In this document: positions 1 to 6,659 of the stretch, piece after piece
How the letters are laid out: each line of letters begins with the position of its first letter
How positions within the stretch are numbered: the first letter of the stretch is position 1
Assembly (NCBI GenBank): GCA_028701645.1
Contig: JAQVQI010000029.1
Coordinates: 1 to 7,700 of the forward strand
Length of the DNA: 7,700 nucleotides
DNA from: Candidatus Shapirobacteria bacterium
GTDB lineage: Bacteria > Patescibacteriota > Microgenomatia > UBA12405
Direction of reading: 5' to 3'
The notes under the pieces: model-generated
The model's input: the letters and a program-made list of their open reading frames with translations, nothing else
Databases searched by the model: none
Told to the model about the DNA's origin: nothing
Made by a program: the position numbers and the translations under genes

Positions 1-14
1 ACATTTTTAAAGAC

Positions 15-23
15 TTTTCCACT
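15..23 (+). promoter_or_regulatory. Probable DnaA box (degenerate)
   Basis: TTTTCCACT differs from the consensus TTATCCACA at two positions, the third and the last. It starts 12 bases before the perfect box at 27-35 and has the same orientation, which would place two DnaA protomers close together on one face of the helix. Support is moderate because the match is imperfect. Confidence 0.4.
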
Positions 24-26
24 AAC

Positions 27-35
27 TTATCCACA
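27..35 (+). promoter_or_regulatory. DnaA box, perfect consensus
   Basis: TTATCCACA is the exact consensus 9-mer bound by domain IV of DnaA. It lies about 220 bases upstream of dnaN and points toward it, in the same orientation as the other candidate boxes. In such AT-rich DNA, a 9-mer containing CCAC is unlikely to be accidental in this position. Confidence 0.75.
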
Positions 36-145
36 TTATTTTTGCTTTTTTATCCCCCGAACCTTACCCAAATTTAACTTTAACTTATAAGTCAATATTT
101 TAAATTTATTACTATTTTTCAATCAAAAAATACTAATTCACCACT

Positions 146-166
146 ATCTTAAATCTTAAATCATAA
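146..166 (+). repeat. Tandem 7-bp repeats in the origin spacer
   Basis: Three head-to-tail heptamers run ATCTTAA (146-152), ATCTTAA (153-159), ATCATAA (160-166), with a decayed fourth unit ATCTTTC following at 167-173. They lie between the outer DnaA boxes and the boxes next to the trio. They could be iteron-like or part of the AT-rich unwinding DNA. Simple AT-rich slippage is the alternative, as only seven bases are repeated and the composition is low in complexity. Confidence 0.4.
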
Positions 167-188
167 ATCTTTCCGTCAAATTTTATAT

Positions 189-208
189 TAATCCACTTAT
201 TAACCACC
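189..208 (+). promoter_or_regulatory. Pair of degenerate DnaA boxes next to the unwinding site
   Basis: TAATCCACT (189-197) and TTAACCACC (200-208) each differ from TTATCCACA at two positions and keep the CCAC core. They start 11 bases apart, in the same orientation as the perfect box. They are followed by a C-run (207-210) and then by the CTA tract. Known basal unwinding systems have DnaA boxes followed by a short GC-rich stretch and the DnaA-trio, so position raises the likelihood that these weak matches are real. Confidence 0.4.
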
Positions 209-209
209 C

Positions 210-234
210 CTAATAACTACCACTACTATTTTTT
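210..234 (+). promoter_or_regulatory. DnaA-trio-like element and start of the unwinding region
   Basis: In one triplet phase, 217-231 reads CTA CCA CTA CTA TTT and continues as TTT. The complementary strand therefore reads 3'-GAT GGT GAT GAT AAA-5', fitting the published DnaA-trio pattern 3'-[G/A]A[T/A]-5' with one exception (CCA). The tract follows the degenerate DnaA boxes and a C-run and leads into the TTTTTTATAAATTAAATT stretch. From memory, the same order and nearly the same wording occur just upstream of B. subtilis dnaN. In that system DnaA assembles from the box onto the trio single strand to open the origin. Confidence 0.55.
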
Positions 235-245
235 ATAAATTAAAT

Positions 246-251
246 TATAAT
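246..251 (+). promoter_or_regulatory. Candidate -10 box for a leaderless dnaN transcript
   Basis: A perfect TATAAT ends six bases before the dnaN ATG. A sigma-70-type promoter normally starts RNA about seven bases after the -10 hexamer, so transcription would begin at or next to the A of the ATG, giving an mRNA with no 5' leader. This agrees with the missing Shine-Dalgarno sequence. No convincing -35 is seen: 17 bases upstream is CTACTA, inside the DnaA-trio tract. The surrounding DNA is AT-only, so a chance TATAAT is a real possibility. Confidence 0.4.
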
Positions 252-257
252 ATTCCA

Positions 258-1382
258 ATGAAGTTCTCTCTTCTTCAGGAGAATCTAAACCTTGCCTTAA
301 ATAACGTTTCCCGTTTTGTTTCTTCTAAAAATCAATTACCAATATTAAATAATATTTTACTTTCAACTGATCAAGGCCGTCTCAAATTATCAGCTACCAA
401 TTTAGAGTTAAGTATTAATTATTGGATTGGAGCTAAAATTGATCAAGAGGGGAGTATTACCATTCCTTCAAAAGAAATTACAGAATTTGTTTCTTATCTC
501 TCTTCTGGAAAATTAGATTTATCTCTTAATCAAGAAACTAATTTACTAACTATCTCTTCTGATAAAACAGAATCAAAATTTACTACCGCTCCTTCTTCTG
601 ATTTTCCTGAATTTCCTCAAATTGATAAAAATTCTTTATTTGAAATTGATTTAAATATTTTTTCTCAATCAATTTCTCAAATAGCTTTTTCGGCCGCTAT
701 TGATGATTCTCGACCAGTATTAACTTCTATTCTTTGTCAATTTAATAAAGACAGCTTAACTCTGGTTGCTACCGATGGTTTTAGATTATCTTTTAAAACC
801 ATAAAATTAAATCAAGAGATTAATTTAAAAGATGGAGAACCTATTACTATTTTAGTTCCCGCAAGAAGTCTTATTGAAGTTACTAAATTGGCCAAAAACA
901 ATCAAAAAATTAAAATAGGTGTCACCAACGACAATCACCAGATAACGTTTGTCTTAGACGATATAGAACTATCATCTCGACTTATTGAAGGCGAGTTTCC
1001 TAATTATGAAAAACTAATTCCAGAATTTTATAGTACTAAAGTTTATTTAAATCGAGACGAACTTCTTCAATCAGTAAAAATTGCTTCTGTTTTTGCTAAA
1101 GAGTCAGCCAATGTTGTTAAAATTAATATTAAAAACAATAATCTTGAATTAAGTGCTAATGCTCCTCAAATTGGTCAAAACAAAGTAACTTTAGAGACAA
1201 AAACTGAAGGTGAAAATCTAGAAATTGCTTTTAATTATAAATTTTTAACTGATTTTCTTTCAGTTTGTAAATCAACAGAAATTTTAATTGAACTCAATGA
1301 AAGTTTAACTCCAGTCTTTTTTCATGATCAATCCGACCTAACTTTTACCCACATAATAATGCCCGTTAGACTACAAGATTAA
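258..1382 (+). CDS. dnaN: DNA polymerase III subunit beta (sliding clamp)
   Basis: The 374-residue protein has the usual length for the beta clamp, a ring-shaped homodimer that encircles DNA, tethers the replicative polymerase and serves as a docking platform for repair factors. The start MKFSLLQENL is typical of DnaN and is followed by the three repeated clamp folds, roughly residues 1-125, 126-250 and 251-374. Family signatures include SRPVLTS (151-157), ATDGFRL (171-177), SRLIEGEFPNY (240-250) and the C-terminal MPVRL (368-372), which forms part of the hydrophobic partner-binding pocket. No Shine-Dalgarno precedes the ATG. The start is chosen from the conserved N-terminus and the TATAAT six bases upstream. 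The origin-like region directly upstream agrees with the classical dnaA-oriC-dnaN order. The gene runs away from the putative origin, co-directional with replication, and converges on the secretion operon. Nothing in it appears broken or unusual. Confidence 0.97.
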   Translation: MKFSLLQENLNLALNNVSRFVSSKNQLPILNNILLSTDQGRLKLSATNLELSINYWIGAKIDQEGSITIPSKEITEFVSYLSSGKLDLSLNQETNLLTISSDKTESKFTTAPSSDFPEFPQIDKNSLFEIDLNIFSQSISQIAFSAAIDDSRPVLTSILCQFNKDSLTLVATDGFRLSFKTIKLNQEINLKDGEPITILVPARSLIEVTKLAKNNQKIKIGVTNDNHQITFVLDDIELSSRLIEGEFPNYEKLIPEFYSTKVYLNRDELLQSVKIASVFAKESANVVKINIKNNNLELSANAPQIGQNKVTLETKTEGENLEIAFNYKFLTDFLSVCKSTEILIELNESLTPVFFHDQSDLTFTHIIMPVRLQD

Positions 1383-1473
1383 AAAATGTTTATTATTCCG
1401 AAGTTTTAGTAAAGAATCGCCAATTAGTCTACAAAACTAAAATATTTTTCACTTTTGAACTAAAATAGTTTAT

Positions 1474-1548
1474 AAAGAATAATTACAGTTGCCCAAAAAC
1501 TCAAAAATATTATCCAAAAATATTTTTTAATAAAACTAATCATTCTTT
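1474..1548. terminator. AT-rich inverted repeats between convergent genes, possible weak bidirectional terminator
   Basis: The 204-base spacer between dnaN and the minus-strand operon holds no gene. Inside it, AAAAATATT (1503-1511) and AATATTTTT (1519-1527) are perfect complements with a 7-base loop, and a T-run follows on the plus strand. AAAGAATAATTA (1474-1485) and TAATCATTCTTT (1537-1548) pair at 11 of 12 positions around it, giving a nested cruciform-like structure. A smaller 5-bp hairpin (AACTA AAA TAGTT) sits at 1458-1470. The stems are almost purely A-T, so intrinsic termination would be weak. The position between convergent genes supports the call more than stability does. Confidence 0.3.
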
Positions 1549-1586
1549 TAAAATACCCTATTTTTAAACAATTAAAGATAATAAAA

Positions 1587-4244
1587 CTATTTATTAGAAT
1601 TAATCTGAGACAACATTAACTCAAGTACCGGTTCTGCACCAATATATACTAATCGAGTCGATCCATGTCCACCTTCAATACGAGTCACTTTTGCGTCGCC
1701 ACCAGCACTATTAATAGCCTGTATTAAAGCTGATTTATTAGTAGTTGGTGTACCATCTCCGGTCATATAATAAGACCATATTTTCGTACTAGTTAAACCA
1801 TCGGGTGAATCACCACCAGAACTTGAAGCTATTGGTACCACTACCGAAAAGAAATCAGGATTACTTCTAGTTATTGCCCATAAACCCCAAACACCATCAC
1901 TATGAGCCGTCAGTGAAATTCTTTCAGTATCAACACTATATTTATCCATTATCTCGTTAATCAGTGGCATAACTCTACCATAATTTCTAGCGCTACCCCA
2001 AGAATTCGGAGATTGTGGGGATACAATGATGGCATCATAATAGTTACCTCCCTTTAGAATTCCCGGAACAGTATTACTATTGTTGTAAAGAATATTAAGG
2101 TCATTTCCTGTTTGACCAATCCCATGTAAAAACACCAACAAAGGATATTTTTTATTACTATCATAATTTGCTGGTAAATAAAGACTATAATTTAATCCCA
2201 AACCACTTGTTAAATCTAAAAATTCTCCCTTGTCGTCGGTTTTATGTCCTGTTTCAGTAGTTTTGAATTCCGGTTTCTGTTCTTCTTCAGCGATTTGGTC
2301 ATCCGGCTTTTGTTCTCCTCTAGAAGCTGGATAATTTCTTTTTTGTAAATGAGTAAAATTATTTCCTCTTCCTTCTCCTATTTGTCTTCCAGTACAAATA
2401 TTTACTGTACCCGTTGTAACCCCGGTTAATGAACCAGAATGGGCAAACTTTATTTCAGTCTCATTATATGCCAAAACAATTGCTGTATGATAACTATCTC
2501 CATTTATTTGTAAGCTGTCGCCTGGTTCAATTACTGCCTTAATTCTTTCACAATCTCCAAAAGGTATTTCTCCATTGTTATCCGGCCGGTAACCAAGTCC
2601 ATTATCATATGCCCATCCTCTAAAAGAAGCACAGTCAACTCCTTCATATTTATGTCCGTGTCCATCGTCATGAGGTGTTCCCCAACTTGGATGTATTCCT
2701 ATATCACGAACTCCTCCAAAAGAATAAGGTACCCAAAAATTAAATTCGTAAGCTAAATATTGAGCCGCATAAACCACTCCACATTGAGTACTATAATTAT
2801 CTCCAATAAATTCCTTTAATTCGTTATTATATTCTTCAATTGATCTTGATGAGATTGATATATTTTCAGGAGACACCATTGTCGTATTTTTACCTCTATA
2901 AAAGTCCGTTTCCATTCCTACCCCACAACTTTTAATTCGTCCGTCTTCTGTATAAGAAATTTCACCATGATTTAAATATTCTGTTTCTATTTCTGGAACC
3001 AAACTTGAAACATTATTAGCAGTTGATTGATTCAATCCAAATAACAAAACAAATATAAAAATAACTACAACAATTGTTGTATCAGCAAATTTATTATTAG
3101 TTAATTCCAATCCTAAAGAAGAAATCAGGTTTCCTATAAACTTTCCTGCTAATTTTAACCCTTCCCAAACCGCCATTACTACTGTCCCGAGTCCTCCTGT
3201 TGCTGCTCCAAAAGCTGCTCCCAAGGCTGATTTTAAGGCTACTGCTGCCGACTTCATTCCTACTTTTGCCGCCATATTCATTGCTGTTTTTCCGGCTAAT
3301 TCCACCCCTTTCTTCATCATTCCATTGGTTATTGATTTAATTCCTCCGCTAATTCCATTTTTCAGCAAACTATTCATTGAATTTTGGACAAAGCTAGAAG
3401 TCGCCTGGTTGCTAATTTTTGCCGCAAACCCATTAACTACTTTTACTGTTGGGTTGTTAATAAATTTATTAGTAATTTGACCAAATTTACCTCCAGAAAT
3501 TCTATCAATTGTCTGAAACTTACTTCTTGCCGATTCAATAAACTTTCTCATTTCAGGATTTTTAATTGAATTCATCACTCGATCATAAGAAGCCAGCTTC
3601 TCATTTTGTTGATAGGGAAGTTTTACTCCATCCAAATCTTTCTCTATCTGTTCATTTTCTGCTATTAAACTGTCTAATTTTTGGGGCGACTGTCTTAATA
3701 CTCCCACAATTCCCTTGGTATCGTTCCAAGAATTTCTAATTTTTCCAACCGATTCTCCTTCGGTTTTTCCGGCTGATTCAACTCCAAATTCTTTTATTAC
3801 TTCGTCCTGTAAATTTTCCACTCCGCCGTCACCGTTGTAAAACTCATTAATATTTTGAGATAAACGCCGAACCGACCTTAATTTATCCTCACTTATTCCT
3901 GGGTTATTTTTTTTAGTCTCTTCAATTAATTTTTCCGTTAAATTTTCACTTCTATATGTTCTCACGGCATCAATGTTGTTTCCAATCCAATTATTTATTC
4001 CCAAACTAACTTCTTTTGCCTTTATTATTGTTTCTGTTTTTATTTCTGTCTCATCTTTGGATAATATTTTAATAAAATCTTGAGCTCTTTTATCACTACT
4101 GGCAAAATCATTGTCGAGAAATATTTCTCTTATCCTGTTTTTAATATCATTTTCAACCCCAAAATTACTACCAGACAAATCCACCGAAAAATCATCGATT
4201 ATTTTATCGACCAACTTATTTTTTTGTTCCAAATCATTATCCAT
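1587..4244 (-). CDS. Membrane-anchored NlpC/P60-type hydrolase fused to an esterase-like alpha/beta hydrolase, type IV secretion-associated
   Basis: The protein has 885 residues when started at the ATG at 4244. Two upstream TTG codons (to 4250) are possible starts but would lie in the expected promoter-to-start gap. Residues 1-315 are polar, helical and unrecognised. Residues 316-378 are rich in Gly and Ala. Residues 389-404 form a strong transmembrane helix (VVVIFIFVLLFGL). Residues 488-640 match NlpC/P60: YSFGG (507-511), DCASF with probable nucleophile C538, PGD (574-576), HTAIVLA with H586, and H602 in KFAHSG. Such enzymes cleave peptide bonds in peptidoglycan stems. Residues 665-885 resemble PHB-depolymerase/COG4099-type esterases: oxyanion HG (707-708), nucleophile elbow AHSDG with S782, probable acid D830, and H860 in GGHGS. 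The elbow departs from the usual GxSxG. Both enzymes should lie outside the membrane. Being last in the VirB4 operon suggests a VirB1/CwlT-like wall-opening role. The hydrolase calls are firm at fold level; substrates are unknown. Confidence 0.8.
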   Translation of the reverse strand: MDNDLEQKNKLVDKIIDDFSVDLSGSNFGVENDIKNRIREIFLDNDFASSDKRAQDFIKILSKDETEIKTETIIKAKEVSLGINNWIGNNIDAVRTYRSENLTEKLIEETKKNNPGISEDKLRSVRRLSQNINEFYNGDGGVENLQDEVIKEFGVESAGKTEGESVGKIRNSWNDTKGIVGVLRQSPQKLDSLIAENEQIEKDLDGVKLPYQQNEKLASYDRVMNSIKNPEMRKFIESARSKFQTIDRISGGKFGQITNKFINNPTVKVVNGFAAKISNQATSSFVQNSMNSLLKNGISGGIKSITNGMMKKGVELAGKTAMNMAAKVGMKSAAVALKSALGAAFGAATGGLGTVVMAVWEGLKLAGKFIGNLISSLGLELTNNKFADTTIVVVIFIFVLLFGLNQSTANNVSSLVPEIETEYLNHGEISYTEDGRIKSCGVGMETDFYRGKNTTMVSPENISISSRSIEEYNNELKEFIGDNYSTQCGVVYAAQYLAYEFNFWVPYSFGGVRDIGIHPSWGTPHDDGHGHKYEGVDCASFRGWAYDNGLGYRPDNNGEIPFGDCERIKAVIEPGDSLQINGDSYHTAIVLAYNETEIKFAHSGSLTGVTTGTVNICTGRQIGEGRGNNFTHLQKRNYPASRGEQKPDDQIAEEEQKPEFKTTETGHKTDDKGEFLDLTSGLGLNYSLYLPANYDSNKKYPLLVFLHGIGQTGNDLNILYNNSNTVPGILKGGNYYDAIIVSPQSPNSWGSARNYGRVMPLINEIMDKYSVDTERISLTAHSDGVWGLWAITRSNPDFFSVVVPIASSSGGDSPDGLTSTKIWSYYMTGDGTPTTNKSALIQAINSAGGDAKVTRIEGGHGSTRLVYIGAEPVLELMLSQINSNK

Positions 4245-4251
4245 CAACAAA

Positions 4252-4260
4252 ATTATAGCA
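4252..4260 (-). promoter_or_regulatory. Extended -10 promoter, leaderless start for the hydrolase gene
   Basis: On the minus strand this reads TGCTATAAT, a perfect extended -10 (TGnTATAAT), a form that can act without a -35 box; none is obvious here. Seven bases separate it from the ATG at 4244, so RNA would start at the A of the start codon. It lies in the 34-base gap between the VirB4 stop and this gene, and would give the hydrolase its own transcription in addition to operon read-through. It also favours the ATG at 4244 over the TTG codons that lie within that seven-base gap. Confidence 0.5.
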
Positions 4261-4278
4261 ATTAACCCAGTTTTTTAA

Positions 4279-6654
4279 TTAAACTATTCCATTCCCAAAC
4301 AAGTCATCATAGTCAGTTTTTTCATCATTAGTCTTTTTAGCTTCAGAAGCTTTATTTATTTGCTCTTGTGAATTATTTGGTAAATTGGTATCAAATACTG
4401 GTTGAGGTTTTTTAATTAACTGGGGTGGTTGGGGTACTCTAACTTCGTCAGTTTTAACAAAAATCGGTTTTTGATTATTAGTCGGGGTTACAACTTCTGT
4501 TTTTAATGGTTCGTATTTTTGAAAAGGTGGTAAATCTGGTTTTTTTATTGGTATTTCACCTTGTAACAAATTTGAGCTTTTTACCTCATCTTTTGCCTTA
4601 TTAGCTTCTATTAATTCTAATTCTTTAATTTTCTTTTCCAAATCACTATTGACTGTTTCCGCCTCTTTATTTATTTCCGGTTTAATTTCTATTATTTTTT
4701 CTTCTTCAGGCACAGGTGTCTCTATTTTTTCATTTTTTTGAGTTTCATTTTGGTTCAACTTAGACGGTAGTGGTGTTTCAATTATATTTTTAGGAGTCTC
4801 TTTCAAATTTTGTTGAGGATTGTTTATTATTGGCTTTAAATTTTTCTTTCTTAACACATCCTCAGGGTTGGAAGTAATTAATGAATGTTCTTCATCAGAG
4901 GAAATAACCTCAATTGCTACATGATTTTGGCCAGCAAAAAATATTCCTTGTCCTTTACCAGCAGTTAAAAGTAGTTGTTTTTCTCCTTCGCTTAAATAAA
5001 AAACTTCTCCTATCAAATCAATTGCTGCAGAGTGTTGTTTTAATAATATTTGAATTGCACTATTAGTTACAATTTCTTTTCCATATGGAGTTTCCAAAAA
5101 ATCATCAACATCCTGAGTAATAGTTGTTACTCCTAAATAATATTTTCGGCCTCTTTTAACTATCCCTCTCAAAAATGAAGCTGAGTCTTCGTATTGCATC
5201 AAATACCAGGCTTCATCAACCACTAAAATTCGTTTTTTCAAGCTTCTTTTTACTACTGTCCAGATATAATCCAAAATAATATGCATTGCCACCGGTCTTA
5301 GTGTTTCTTCCAGGTTTTTAATTCCAAACACCACAAACGGATTGGTTAGGTTTACTGTTGTTTTTTGGTTAAATATTCCCGAAAAAGAACCCTTAATATA
5401 TTTTTCCAATCTAGCTGCCAATGTTTTTGATTTTTCTTCTTCCATCCCGATTAACGATTTATAGACATCTTCAATCAATGGAGGTTCTTTTTTTTGAGTT
5501 GCCGGATCGGGAGTTATTCCTTTCATTTTGTAAGCATCCATCATGGCTTTATCCAAAATTGATTCTTCGATTGGATCGAGTTCTCCCAACATCACCTTCA
5601 TTAGTTTATGAACCGTCAAAATTTTACTATTAAGTGCATTTTCGCCCTCCTCTTCCACCAAAGACAAATCAAACGGATTTATTTTTGATTCTTCACCATA
5701 TCCAAAAGCAATATATTGACCCCCAACTGCCGCCGCCAAATCACGGTATTCGTTTTCTGGATCAATAATAATAATTTCAGTTCCCAACATCAGTGATCTC
5801 AATACTTCCAATTTAATCATGTAAGATTTTCCAGCTCCGGCTGTAGCAAAAACTACCGAATTGTAGTTTTGCATTGAGAATCGGTCAAAAATAATGAGAG
5901 ACCCATTGTGAGAGTTGATTCCATATACAATTCCTTTGTCGTCTGACAATTCTGAGGAAACAAACGGAAAAGTTGTTGCCAATGAAGTTGTATCCATGTT
6001 TCTGGTTACATTTAATCTGTCTTGACCCAAAGGTAGTCCGGTTACAAAACCTTCTTCCATCTGCAATGTCGCTCTCTTAGTTACTACTAGTAAAGATCCC
6101 AAAGCAGCTTCAAGGCCTTTATTAGTCTTGTCTAACTCTTCTTGAGAGTCGGCCACGATCGTAATATATAGTCCAAACTGGAAAAACCTCTCTTCCCCTT
6201 TAACCAAATCAGCTTGCAAGTTAAGTGCATCTTCCAGTTTTGCTTGTGTCGCTGGATTTACCAGTCTTCCTCTTTGAATATCAGTGCTTATTTCTGCTTC
6301 CATTTCAGTTATTTTTCTTCTCAAGTCATCCAAAATTGCTTTTCCATCGGTGGGGTAAATATACATTGACAAACTTAGAGCCACATCAAAATTAATTAAA
6401 TATGACAACCAATTCATACCCACAAACCTAGGATAACCAACTACAAATAAAGTTCGATAATATTTATTATCTATTTGAACATGATTAAAATCGACCTCCA
6501 AAGAAGAAGGTGCAATAATGTCTTTAATAGACACTAAACCGTCTGTAAAAGATCTTTTTTCTTGAGCTGTTTTAGTTTGACCTTCAACTGGCTTTAAATT
6601 AAGACTTTCATCTTTGTTTGTTGATTGTTCTTTTTTTCTTCCAAATAATTTCAT
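4279..6654 (-). CDS. virB4: VirB4/TraC-family ATPase of a type IV secretion-like system
   Basis: This 791-residue protein is the membrane-associated ATPase that powers assembly of, and transport through, type IV secretion machines. Residues 55-200 resemble the later part of the VirB4 N-terminal domain. The RecA-like motor follows: Walker A ATAGAGKS (270-277, Lys276), the family motif IDPENEYRDL (297-306), Walker B RILVVDEAW (475-483, Asp480-Glu481), and a glutamine motif in TTITQD (Gln514). All catalytic residues are present. From about residue 597 a 195-residue tail rich in Pro, Lys, Glu and Asn appears disordered; it has repeated ETP units and ends in DYDDLFGNGIV. Such a tail is not part of the core VirB4 fold. 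The ATG lies five bases after the stop of the upstream TraC-like gene, with only A residues between and no Shine-Dalgarno, so translational coupling is likely. It should act at the cytoplasmic face of the membrane with its operon partners. Confidence 0.93.
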   Translation of the reverse strand: MKLFGRKKEQSTNKDESLNLKPVEGQTKTAQEKRSFTDGLVSIKDIIAPSSLEVDFNHVQIDNKYYRTLFVVGYPRFVGMNWLSYLINFDVALSLSMYIYPTDGKAILDDLRRKITEMEAEISTDIQRGRLVNPATQAKLEDALNLQADLVKGEERFFQFGLYITIVADSQEELDKTNKGLEAALGSLLVVTKRATLQMEEGFVTGLPLGQDRLNVTRNMDTTSLATTFPFVSSELSDDKGIVYGINSHNGSLIIFDRFSMQNYNSVVFATAGAGKSYMIKLEVLRSLMLGTEIIIIDPENEYRDLAAAVGGQYIAFGYGEESKINPFDLSLVEEEGENALNSKILTVHKLMKVMLGELDPIEESILDKAMMDAYKMKGITPDPATQKKEPPLIEDVYKSLIGMEEEKSKTLAARLEKYIKGSFSGIFNQKTTVNLTNPFVVFGIKNLEETLRPVAMHIILDYIWTVVKRSLKKRILVVDEAWYLMQYEDSASFLRGIVKRGRKYYLGVTTITQDVDDFLETPYGKEIVTNSAIQILLKQHSAAIDLIGEVFYLSEGEKQLLLTAGKGQGIFFAGQNHVAIEVISSDEEHSLITSNPEDVLRKKNLKPIINNPQQNLKETPKNIIETPLPSKLNQNETQKNEKIETPVPEEEKIIEIKPEINKEAETVNSDLEKKIKELELIEANKAKDEVKSSNLLQGEIPIKKPDLPPFQKYEPLKTEVVTPTNNQKPIFVKTDEVRVPQPPQLIKKPQPVFDTNLPNNSQEQINKASEAKKTNDEKTDYDDLFGNGIV

Positions 6655-6659
6655 TTTTT

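Larger units (their letters stand above)
1..257. other. Probable oriC region, dnaA-dnaN type spacer (left end cut)
   Basis: This non-coding stretch lies directly upstream of dnaN, the classical place of the bacterial chromosome origin. No frame is open across it. It holds one perfect DnaA box (27-35), degenerate boxes in the same orientation (15-23, 189-197, 200-208), three tandem AT-rich heptamers (146-166), a CTA-repeat tract resembling a DnaA-trio (217-231), and an AT-only run at 229-254 that would serve as the unwinding element. The order boxes, C-run, trio, T-tract, AT-rich DNA, dnaN start matches the known Bacillus subtilis incC arrangement. dnaA itself is not in the window; it is presumed to lie to the left. 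The origin call is inference from motifs and context. GC-skew inversion at this point in the full genome would confirm it. Confidence 0.65.

Noticed and set aside
134..142. Further possible DnaA box TAATTCACC
   Set aside because: It has two mismatches to TTATNCACA and no supporting spacing to the other boxes or the trio.
1528..1589. 11-base direct repeat TAATAAAACTA (1528-1538 and 1579-1589)
   Set aside because: Its AT-only composition and short length make chance likely. The second copy overlaps the stop codon of the hydrolase gene, and no insertion lies between the copies.
3384..3569. Open frame of 61 codons on the plus strand opposite the hydrolase gene
   Set aside because: It lies fully inside a well-supported gene on the other strand and has no recognisable motif.
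4245..4250. TTG start codons giving a hydrolase two residues longer
   Set aside because: They lie between the -10 box and the ATG, in the stretch expected to be untranscribed or at the very transcript end, and ATG is the stronger start. The difference is only two residues.
4080..4265. Open frame of 61 codons on the plus strand over the start of the hydrolase gene
   Set aside because: It is an antisense shadow of the real gene's N-terminal coding region and has no independent support.
5421..5633. Open frame of 70 codons on the plus strand opposite virB4
   Set aside because: It is antisense to the conserved VirB4 motor region, and its composition is explained by the opposite strand.
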